Positions 34,418-44,029 of a stretch of DNA of 64,000 nt are shown piece after piece. The notes under the pieces are model-generated. The model was not told the origin of the DNA, did not search any database, and saw nothing but the letters and a program-made list of their open reading frames with translations. The position numbers and the translations under genes were made by a program. Positions within the stretch are counted from its first letter, which is position 1; the number at the start of each line of letters is the position of its first letter. This DNA comes from Lantana camara (Eukaryota > Streptophyta > Magnoliopsida > Lamiales > Verbenaceae): NCBI GenBank assembly GCA_037501455.1, contig CM074861.1:100293001-100357000 (forward strand). The letters run 5' to 3'.

Positions 34418-34455
34418 AACAAGAAGAAGAAGAAGAAGAAGAAGAAGAAAAAGAG
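34418..34455. repeat. (GAA)n microsatellite
   Basis: AAGAAG repeats of nearly 40 bp. They create artificial Lys/Arg-rich frames on one strand and Leu-rich frames on the other. Confidence 0.85.
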
Positions 34456-34489
34456 AACGAGAAATCACCACCACATTACCTGCGAACCA

Positions 34490-34596
34490 CAGTTCTCCAC
34501 TGGAATCTACAATTGTCTACCTTCTTTCTCTCGCAGTTCTCCACTGGAATCTACAATTGTCTACCTTCTTTCTCTCGCAGTTCTCCACTGGAATCT
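34490..34596. repeat. 44-bp tandem repeat, 2.4 copies
   Basis: Units beginning CAGTTCTCCACTGGAATCT start at 34490, 34534 and 34578. The first two units are complete. Confidence 0.9.
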
Positions 34597-34599
34597 CCG

Positions 34600-35450
34600 A
34601 GAAAATCCGATTCTCTTCTCTCACCCGAGTCTGCAAATAACACTCATAACACGGGGGAGAAATGTTTCGAGTCAATCACAAAGCATATTACATGTTAATT
34701 TTCCGATCCTATCGAAATGAATTACCTGATAGACTCTGATTGCTTGATGTTAAAGCACATATTATCCTCTCCAGAAGAACTTCAAGAGCTATAACTCGGT
34801 ATCATATACGCAGCACTGCAATTTCAGCTGATTCACCCTCTATCCTCTCATCATATAGAGCTTCCTCAGAGAAAAATCAAACAAATCTACCTTTAAATTA
34901 AGATTTGTGCACATTCAATTCCGATCTTCTTAAATAGGACATCGATCTCAAATCCGCAGAAAAAAACCTGTCCACAAAAACCAACACAATAAGATACAAG
35001 GCAACGAAAAAAACTGGAAGCATAATGACAATACAAACCTCTCGATAGAAATCTCCTTACTAAAACCGCATCAAACCTCTCAAAATCCCGTTAGCAAAAT
35101 CGAGCTTCAATATCTTCTCAAAAACAACTCGAGAATGTACCTGCAGTTCAAAAATGGCAAACAAACAAATCAAAAACATATACGTATAGAAAATTCATAC
35201 ATCAAAAATCGCGAAACTGAAGAATTCCTCATTAAGAGGAAATGAAAGAGGTTTAGATCACTTAGATTATCATGAATCCACTGCATTTCCACTCACCAAA
35301 TAGACTGCCAAAAATTCCTCAAATTGTGTGAGAGAAGGGAAGGGAGAGAGAGCTAGCTCTTTCAATCTACTTCTTCTTCTTCTCGTGAACAAGGAAAAGA
35401 AAAATTACGAAATACTCTCTTTTCCTTTCAAACCACCATTTTTATACCCT
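34600..35450 (-). other. Possible minus-strand promoter and spliced non-coding transcript start
   Basis: On the minus strand a TATAAAAAT box (35437-35445) is followed by a CT-rich leader, a donor TTTG|GTGAGT near 35296, a T-rich stretch and an acceptor AACTGCAG|GTAC near 35145, then more exon-like sequence. No long coding frame follows, so it would be a non-coding RNA or the remains of a gene. Signals only; no proof of transcription. Confidence 0.3.
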
Positions 35451-35861
35451 CCAATTTCTGCAATTTCAATCTGCAACCCTTGAAATCCAATGGACGGCGT
35501 AGATCGTTTCTCGTTTTTAACTGTTGGGAACGGCGTTACTGTGATCCCCGCATAAACACCGGACGTCGACTCACGGCGTTAAGTGATTTGACGGAATCTA
35601 CTACGCCGTTAGTTCGCTTATGTAATTCGTTTTATTTTGGAATACTGTAATCGTGGAGCTTACTCGCTAACCGGTGCTGTGTCCATTAGTACGTGATTTA
35701 ACTAGGTTAGTTAATCAACCATGGTTAGGTTAATTAGAAGTTTAGAACTAACTGCGTTTGGGATGTCCGAAGAAGACAATAAAATAATAAATAAATAAAT
35801 AATAGGCCATTTGTGATTTGGATGGATTCCTTTGAATTTTGATGCGTTATCTATATCTATA

Positions 35862-36295
35862 TCTATACTATATAAAAAGCAAAGAGGGTTTTTCTCTCAC
35901 AAACCGTATTTTTTTAGGTTGCAAGACCAATTTTTTAATTTTTCAAACATACCCCTTAATTTTAATGTGTAAAAGAGAATTTGAGGGTCGAGAATGACAT
36001 TTTATTAAAAAGATAATAACTCCCACTTCTCAGGTTTCTATCTTAACTATTTTTTTCTCATCACTAATAACTCTCATTTTTCTTCAATCACATTTCTATT
36101 AGAAAAAACTATTTATAAAATAAGAAACCCCCTAAAACACAACCAATACGGTAAAAACAGAAAAGAAAAATTCAAATAATTTATATAATTTTTTTTTTTT
36201 ATATTTCTTCTTTTATTGACATCACAATTTATTCTAAATAATTAATTAGATTACAAATCTTTTTGCACACAGGGACGGTGTGCACAGGTAACTAG
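35862..36295 (+). mobile_element. Small non-autonomous Helitron, 434 bp
   Basis: Starts TCTATACTATATAAAAAGC after an A and ends CTAG before a T, the Helitron A|TC…CTRR|T rule. A hairpin (TGCACAC at 36264-36270, GTGTGCA at 36278-36284) stands 11 bases before the end. The interior is AT-rich with no helicase and no captured gene. There are no inverted repeats or target duplications, as expected for rolling-circle elements. Confidence 0.85.
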
Positions 36296-36313
36296 TGCGT
36301 ATTAATACTGGAG

Positions 36314-36685
36314 CAGAATGGTGTGGGGCCAAGCATCATGGTGCGGGGGAATTATACTGAATTTTTGTAATTATAGATAATATAATTATTAAACTTTTAC
36401 GGCATGATTGGTATGCATGAATAGAATGAGGAGGAAATGAATGAATTTTAGAATGGAATGACTTTATTATAGCATTCATATGATTGGTACGTTCAATAAT
36501 AAAATTAGGAATGAAATAAAAAATTTACATTCATTTCATTCATATTATTCGCAAATAAAAATTTAAATAATAATATTAATAACAATGATGATTAAGTACA
36601 TGACTAAAATATTTTATATATAAATATCATTTTAATTTTAACAATAGTATGTTTTTTATGTAATATATTGTAACTATTTTACATA

Positions 36686-36725
<40 letters not shown>

Positions 36726-37650
36726 GTGTGTATGTGTGTACGTGTGTGTGCGCATGCGTGCATACGTGTGTGTGAGAGAGAGAGAGAAATATTTATATAT
36801 ACATATAAATATTATAAAATGTATTAATATTTCTACGTATAATATGTGATTTTGCTATATCTAATATAATACATGATTTTTAAATATAAATGTCATTTTT
36901 AGTTTTTATAGTATGTTTTAATCTATTATGCATATCTATGAATTTATAAGTAAATAAAAAAAATATATTGAGCATGTATTTTAAATACATAATATATAAT
37001 ATATTTATATTTATACTTATATTATTTTTATATAAATTTAATATAATTTATTAAAATTTCATGATTATATATTTGTAATAATAAATGATAATAATATAAT
37101 ATAAATTTAACAAATATGTGGACATTATATAAAAAATAAATAAATTTTGGAGATTGGGAATGACTAATACCATGGGGTACCTAAGTAATGGATAAACCCA
37201 TGTTTGTAATAATGAGCATTACCTCAGTAATGAGCATTCCCAGTCACTTTTTATACCAATCAAGGGTTTGAGAATGGATGTGGGAATTCTCATTCCATTC
37301 CCACTCCATTCCATCATACCAATCATGCCGTTAGAACTTAGAATGTTAAAGATTATATAGAATAAAAAGAATTAGATTATTATATTTTCCATGAATTTGA
37401 CTGAAAATTTTGTTATCCAACATACATTATGATATGGGCCATCACAGTACGATGGTAGATTCTTTATTTCAACTTATATTTCATATTTAATTTTGTTGTG
37501 AATGTAATTCAAGTTATTGATTGGAAAAAACATTAATTCATACGTTTAGTCTTAAATAAAGAAACTAGTTTCCTATGAGAACATATCACACATAAGCTTC
37601 CTTATGTTGCAAAGAATCCCGATAATATTAGTAAATTGCACTAAAGTACG
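36314..37650. repeat. Third copy of the VPE downstream flank, split by a PIF/Harbinger element
   Basis: 36314-36396 matches 48107-48180 (AGCAGAATGGTGTGGG…), and after the insertion 37334-37650 matches about 48200-48560 (CTAGTTTCCTATG, CATAAGCTTCCTTATGTT). It is more diverged than the copy at 23524 and contains no VPE coding sequence. Confidence 0.72.
36397..37333. mobile_element. PIF/Harbinger non-autonomous element, 931 bp
   Basis: The element is 36400-37330 with perfect 16-bp terminal inverted repeats CGGCATGATTGGTATG and TTA target duplications at 36397-36399 and 37331-37333. The TTA site is diagnostic for this superfamily. Subterminal parts pair imperfectly (GGAATGG-rich). The centre holds TA/TG repeats (36690-36780) and no transposase. 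Confidence 0.92.
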
Positions 37651-37724
37651 TGATACGATGGAAGATCGTACCGTTTTCGTGTCACAAGTAATTTTTATAG
37701 TAGCCATACGTGACTGAAAAAGTT

Positions 37725-37850
37725 CAATGAATCATATTAGATAATAAATATTCGTTATTCGAATTAAATGAAGAGAATATGGAATAAGTGAATCTGATTC
37801 GTTAAAGATCCGAATCCGATATTTTATTATATTATTTATTTTATAAATAC
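37725..37850. mobile_element. Truncated hAT fragment related to 30254-30888
   Basis: AAATATTCGTTATTCGAA…GAATATGG…GATCCGAATCCGATATT follows the order of the left part of the hAT element at 30254. Terminal repeats and target duplications are missing. Confidence 0.6.
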
Positions 37851-37957
37851 TTATATACATAATGTAGATATATTATAATATGAATTATAACAATTAAAAT
37901 GATAATTTTATAAATTTTTATATAAGGTAATATTTAGTTATAAATAATATATGTATA

Positions 37958-40900
37958 ATGTAAAACAGTAGATCATATCAATACATCACACTAGAAAAAC
38001 TAAGTCGTTCACAAAAGAAATTATATAATAATCAACTAGAGAATTCCTTCACTAAATCTGAAATAGCATTGACTACCTTTGAAAACCTAAAATAGCGGAT
38101 GATATCAGTACATCACAACAAAAAACCTAAATCGTTCACAAAAGAAAACCTACAACAATCAACTAGAGAATTCCTTCACTAAATCTGAAATTGCAGTGAC
38201 TACCTTTAAAAACCTAAAACAGCCCATCATATTAGTATATCGTAATATAAAACCTAAATCGTTCACAAAAGAAAGCCTACAACAATCAACTAGATAATTC
38301 CTTCACTTAATCTGAAATTGCATTGACTATTTTAAAAAAAAAAACTAAAACCACTGATCATATCAGTACATCACAACAATAAACTTAAATCGTTCACAAA
38401 AGAAAGCCTACAACAATGAACTAGAGAATTCCTTCACTAAATCTGAAATTGCATTGACTACCTTTGAAGACGTAAAACAGCAGATCATATCAGTATATCA
38501 CAACAGAAAACCTAAATTGTTCACAAAAGAAAGCCTACAACAATCAATTAGAGAATTTCTTCACTAAATCTGAAATTGCATCAACTATCTTTGTAAACCT
38601 AAAAACAGCGGATCATATCAGTACATCACAACAGATAACCTAAATCGTTCACAAAAAAAACCTACAACAATCAACTAGAGAATTCTTTCACTAAATCTGA
38701 AATTACATTGACTAGCTTTGAAAAAAACATAAAACAGCGGATTATATCAGTACATCACAACAGAAAACCTAAATCGTTCACAAAAGGAAGCCTCCAACAG
38801 TCAACTAGAGAATTCCTGCACTAAATCTAAAATTGCATTGACTACCATTGAAAACCTAAAATAGGCGGATCATATCAGTACATCACAACGAAAAACCTAA
38901 ATCGTTCACAAAAAAAAAGCCTACAACAATCAACTAGAGAATTCCTACTCTAAATCTGACTTTGCATTGATTACCTTTGAAAACCTAAAAACAACGGATC
39001 ATATCAGTACATCATAACAGAAAACCTAAAATCGTTCAAAAAATATCCTACAACAATCAACTAGAGAATTCCTTCACTAAATCTAAAATGGCATTGACCA
39101 CATTTGAAAACCTAAAACAGCGGATCATATCAGTACATCACAACAGAAAACCTAAATCGATCACAAAAGAGAAAGCCTACAATAATCAACTAGAGAATTC
39201 CTTCACTAAATCTGAAATTGCATTGACTACCCTTGAAAAAATAAAAATAGTGGATCATATCAATATATCACAACAGAAAACCTAAATCGTACACCAACGA
39301 ATGCCTACAACAATCAACCAGAGAATTCCTTCACTAAATCTGAAATTGCATTGACTACCTTCCAAAAAACCTAAAACAGCGGTCCATATCAGTATATCAC
39401 AATAGAAAACCTAAATCGTTCACAAAATATAGCCTACAACAATTAACAAGAGAACTCATTTACCAAATATGAAATTGCATTGACTACCCTTGAAAACCTA
39501 AAAACAACGGACAATATCAGTACATCACAACAGAAAATCTATATCATTCACAAAAGAAAGCCTACAACAATCAACCAGAGAATTCCTTCACTTAATCTGA
39601 AATTGCATTGACTAGCTTCGAAAAAAAGCCTGAAACAGCTGATCATATCAGTACATCACAATAGAAAACCTAAATCATTCACAAAAGAAAGCCAACAACA
39701 ATCAATTAGAGAATTTCTGCACTAAATCTGAAATTACATTAACTACATTTGGAAACCTAAAAACAGCGGATCATATCAGCACATCATAATAGAAAACCTA
39801 AATCGTTCACAAAAAAAAAAAAAGCCTACAACAATCAACTAGAGAATTCTTTTACTAAATCAGAAATTGCATTGACTAGTTTTGAAAAAAACCTAAGACA
39901 GCGGAGCATATCAGTACATCACAACATAAAACCTAAATCATTCACAATAGAAGCCTCTAACAATCAACTAGAGAATTCCTTCACTAAATCTGAAATTGCA
40001 TTGACTTTGAAAACCTAAAATAGCGGATCATATCCGTACATTACAACATAAAACCTAAATCCTTCACAAAAGAAAGCCTACAACAATCAACCAGAGAATT
40101 CCATCGCTAAATCTAAAATTGCATTGACTACCTTTGAAAACCTAAAACCGCGGATCATATCAATACATCACAACAGAAAGCATAAATCGTTCACAAAAGA
40201 AAGCCTACAACAATCAACTAGAGAATTCCTTCACAAAATCTGAAATTGCATTGACTACCATTGGAAACCTAAAAACATTGGATCATATCAGTAGATCACA
40301 ACAAAATACCTAAATCGTTCAAAGAATAAAGGCTACAACAATCAACTAGAGAATTCATTCACTAAATCTGAAATTGCATCGACTACCTTTGAAAAAACCT
40401 AAAACAGCGGATCATGTCAGTACATCACAACAGAAAATCTAAATCATTCACAAATGAAAGCCAACAACAATCAACTAGAGAATTCCTTCACTAAATCTGG
40501 AATTGCATTAACTACCTTTGGAAACCTAAAAACAATGGATCATATCAGTACATCATAATATAAAACCTAAATCGTTCATAAAAGAAAACCTAAATCATTT
40601 ACAAAAGAAAGCCTACAACAATCAACAAGAGAATTCCTTCACTAAATCTGAAATTGCATTGACTACGTTTGAAAACCTAAACCAGTGGATCATATCAGTA
40701 CATCACAATAGAAAACCTAAATCGATCACAAAAGAAAACCTACAATAATCAATTAGAGAATTCCTTTACTAAATCTGAAATTGCATTGACTACCTTTGAA
40801 AACTTAATAACAGGCGATCATATCAGTACGTCACAACAGAAAACCTAAATCGTTCACAAAAGAAAGCCTACAACAATCAACTAGAGAATTCCTTTACTAA

Positions 40901-41490
40901 ATCTGAAATTGCATTGACTACCTTTGAAAACCTAAAACAGCGGATTATATCAGTACATCACCACAGAAAACCTAAATTGTTTACAAAGGAAAGCCTAAAA
41001 CAATCAACTAGAGAATTTCTCTCACTAAATCTGAAATTGCATTGACTACCTTTGAAAACCTAATACAATGGGTCATATCAGTACATCACAATAGAAAACC
41101 TCAATCTTTCACAAAAGAAAGCCTACAACAATCAACTAGAGAATTCCTTCTTTAAATCTGAAATTGCATTGACTACTTTTGAAAACCTAAAAATAGCGGA
41201 TCACATCAGTACATCACAACCAAAAATCTAAATCGTTCACAAAAGAGAGCCTACAACAATCAACTAAAGAATTCCTTCACTAAATCTGAAATTGCATTGA
41301 CTACCTTTGAAAAAAAAACTAAAACAGCGGATCATATCAGTACCTCACAACAGAAAACCTAAATCGTTTACAAAAGAAAGACTACAACAATCAACTAGAG
41401 AATTCTTTCACTAAATCTGAAATTGCATTGACTACCTTTGAAAACGTAAAAACAGCGGATCATATCAGTACATCACAATAGAAAACCTAA
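37958..41490. repeat. Minisatellite: about 27 units of ~127 bp
   Basis: Recurring landmarks (GTTCACAAAAGAAAGCC, AATCAACTAGAGAATTCC, GAAATTGCATTGACTACCTT, GATCATATCAGTACATCAC) give 27 units by eye, with GAATTC-like landmarks from 38041 to 41397 at a mean spacing of about 129 bp. Units differ by point changes and small indels. Most contain an EcoRI site. Read on the minus strand, each unit includes TTCAAAGGTAGTCAATGCAA, which resembles the exon 1/intron 1 junction of the DUF866-type gene copies to its right, so the array seems to have grown from that intron. Confidence 0.93.
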
Positions 41491-41507
41491 ATGTGAAATT
41501 GCATTGA

Positions 41508-41720
41508 CTACCTTGAAGAAGTAATTGAAGGTAGTATCATCACAGCCGAATTTAGGCCGGAGGTAATCAACATTGATGAGCCTAGCTGAGATCTCCAACA
41601 TATAGTTTTTTGTAGTATCATCACAGCCGAATTTAGGCCGGAGGTAGTGAGCCTAGCTTCAGATTGCTTGCATTGACTACCTTGAATTACTAAACAGTGG
41701 ATTGCTTGCATTGACTACCT
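41508..41720 (-). pseudogene. Rearranged DUF866 exon-1 fragments
   Basis: Two shortened copies of exon-1-like sequence (GTAGTATCATCACAGCCG… twice, about 41532 and 41612) with the ATATAGTTTTTTG start-side block between them. Too short and rearranged to code. Confidence 0.55.
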
Positions 41721-41926
41721 TGAATTACTAAACAGTGGATCACAATATTAGTATATCAAAACAGGCCCAAACAGAAAACCTAAAACAGTGGATCACAATA
41801 TCAGTGTATCACAATAGAAAACCTAAAACGGTTGATCACAACATAAATCCTAAATTTCAGATTCTAGAACAGTCGATCACAATGATATCTAATAAGAAAT
41901 TGCTTCAGATTGCTTACATCGACTAC

Positions 41927-42034
41927 CTTGAAAAAATAGTTGATGTTAGCATCATCACCGCCGGATAGCGGCTCAAGGTTGTCAACATTGAGGAGGCTAG
42001 CTGAGATCTCCAACATATAGTTTTTTGATGCCAT
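41927..42034 (-). pseudogene. DUF866-type gene, exon 1 copy A
   Basis: ATG at 42034 (minus strand) begins MASKNYMLEISASLLNVDN and continues EPLSGGDDANINYFFK, 36 codons ending CAAG before a GT donor (GTAGTC). This matches the start of the CXXC-type zinc-binding UPF0587/DUF866 family, whose next exon would begin with a C-x-x-C motif. No later exon occurs in the window; leftward lies only repeat array. The exon is open, but the gene is incomplete. Confidence 0.65.
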
Positions 42035-42260
42035 AGAGAAGTTTGAGAATCAGGAATTTTGAAGAAGGTTTGAAGAAAACAGGTTTTATATCATAACAAG
42101 CCCAAACAGAAAACCTAAAATAGTGGATCACAATATCAATACATCACAACAGAAAACCTAAAAGGTCGATCACAACATAAATCCTAAATTTCAGATTCTA
42201 GAACAGTCGATCACAATGATATCTAATAAGAAATTACTTCAGATTGTTTGTATTGACTAC

Positions 42261-42368
42261 CTTGAAAAAATAGTTGATATTAGCATCATCACGGCCGGAT
42301 AGTGGCTCAAGATTGTCAACATTGAGGAGGCTAGCTGGGATCTCCAGCATATAATTTTTTGACACCAT
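42261..42368 (-). pseudogene. DUF866-type gene, exon 1 copy B
   Basis: Same length (36 codons) and donor as copy A. Starts MVSKNYMLEIPASLLN and ends DDANINYFFK with a few substitutions. The intron-like sequence after it contains the same GATCACAATATCAG blocks. No downstream exon. Confidence 0.65.
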
Positions 42369-42831
42369 AGAGAAGTTTGGGAATTTAGAATTTTGAAGAA
42401 GATTTAAAGAAAATAGGGTTTATATCACAACAAGCCCAAACAGAAAACCTAAAACAGTGGATCACAATATCAGTACATCACAACAGAAAACCTAAAACGG
42501 TCGATCACAACATAAATCCTAAATTTCAGATTCTAGAACAGTCGATCACAACAATATCAAATAAGAAATTGCTTGCATTGACTACGTTGAATTACTAAAC
42601 AGTGGATTGCTTACATTGACTACCTTGAATTACTAAACAGTGGATCACAATATCAGTATATCACAACAGACCCAAACAGAAAACCTAAGACAGTGGATCA
42701 CAATATCAATACATCACAACAGAAAACCAAAAACGGTCGATCACAACATAAATCCTAAATTACAGATTCTAGAACAGGCGATCACAATGATATCTAATAA
42801 GAAATTGCTTCAGATTGCTTGCATTAACTAC

Positions 42832-42931
42832 CTTGAAAAAATAGTTGATGTTAGCATCATCACGGCCGGATAGCGGCTCGAGGTTGTTAACATTGAGGAG
42901 AGACCTCCAACATATAGTTTTTTGGCGCCAT
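42832..42931 (-). pseudogene. DUF866-type gene, exon 1 copy C, with deletion
   Basis: Starts MAPKNYMLEV and then loses 8 bp relative to copies A and B (the GCTAGC part), which shifts the frame and brings a stop within a few codons. It is the copy nearest to the upstream ORF at 42966. Confidence 0.65.
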
Positions 42932-42965
42932 AGAGAAGTTTGAGAATTTGGAATTTTGAAGTAGG

Positions 42966-43261
42966 TTACTCGTCATAATCGGTTTTCGGGATCATATCGA
43001 TCACCGGAATTTCCCATATAGTATCGATCGCCGGAGGGTCAGCTTTCAAGAGCTCCTGGCATGCCTCTATATCATCTTTCAGGACCTTGCCTCTATATCA
43101 TCTTTCAGGACCTTCACACCTGCATTGGTCGCCGGAGGATCGCCGAGCTCAACGGGATGGCAAGCAGATTCCTCAGCGAAATGCTCTGAAATGTCGGAAA
43201 AAACAGAAGGGTTTTTGTTCTCTAAAATGTCGGAAAAAACAAAAGGGTTTTTGTTCTCCAT
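42966..43261 (-). pseudogene. Unrecognised 89-codon ORF disrupted by a 26-bp tandem duplication
   Basis: ATG at 43259-43261 (minus strand) reads MENKNPFVFSDI, followed by an in-frame 36-bp duplication (ENKNPSVFSDI) and an acidic stretch. A perfect 26-bp direct repeat at about 43047-43098 (GCCTCTATATCATCTTTCAG…) shifts the frame and causes a stop. Ignoring one repeat copy, the frame runs on to …VIDMIPKTDYDE and a TAA at 42966-42968, 89 codons in all. I do not recognise the family. It lies only 35 bp from DUF866 copy C, same strand. Confidence 0.5.
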
Positions 43262-43299
43262 ATTCAAGTTGTAGAGAGATATTGTTCACGCACTTGGCA

Positions 43300-44025
43300 C
43301 TCCCACCCTCCACCTATATATATAATAATTGCCTTGGGGGAGGGGGTTAAGTAACGTGGTGTGTATTGTGCCTAATTGGTTTATCCCTAACAATTACCAA
43401 TTTTAATATAATTATCTTGGGCTAAATATCCATTTTTCAAAACTGTGGGTTTAACATCTCATCATTTTCAATATTACCCTTTTTCTCCGATCTCCATCTC
43501 CATCAAGTTATTTTTCTCTCTATTTAATTTATATCTCGAATTGTACTTTTTCAATTATATCCGCATACAATTTTCAATTGTAATGAGAAAGTAAAACTCC
43601 ATGGATACTTGTAAACTAAGTTTCCTATAATATTTTGAGTTATGTTCTCCTTAAACGATTAAAGTGTTAGTAATTTAATTATACAAAATATTAATAAAAC
43701 TTTTAATGATTAATTTATTTATAATATATTAAAGAAACAATATTTTATGAAAATTAATTAGATTCTCAATTGATTTTTGATATCCATATATTGAGCAACT
43801 TATATACTCCAAATAATATAATGGAAGCACTACACTCATATATATAACATTTAGTACCAATTTGTACCTATTATTAATTATCATCAGGATCCAGTCTTGT
43901 CTTCTGATGTTGCTGTTTATTATTTTTTGTGGACCCTATTTAGCTAATTGCCAGTAATTTGCCTCATTTCCCTTGGATCATAACAATTTCTCGATTTTTT
44001 TTGGCCACCTGTTTGTAATTACAGG
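43300..44025. other. AT-rich spacer
   Basis: A short TATATA tract and a G-rich run (GGGGGAGGGGG near 43337) lie at the left end; otherwise AT-rich with no gene or repeat partner recognised. Confidence 0.4.
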
Positions 44026-44029
44026 CAAG

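Noticed and set aside
34211..34720. Lys/Arg-rich and Leu-rich proteins
   Set aside because: Frames are created by the (GAA)n microsatellite and the 44-bp tandem repeat.
37958..41490. Regular repeat array that might be read as a CRISPR array
   Set aside because: Units of ~127 bp are repeated in full with no unique spacers, in plant DNA. It is a minisatellite.
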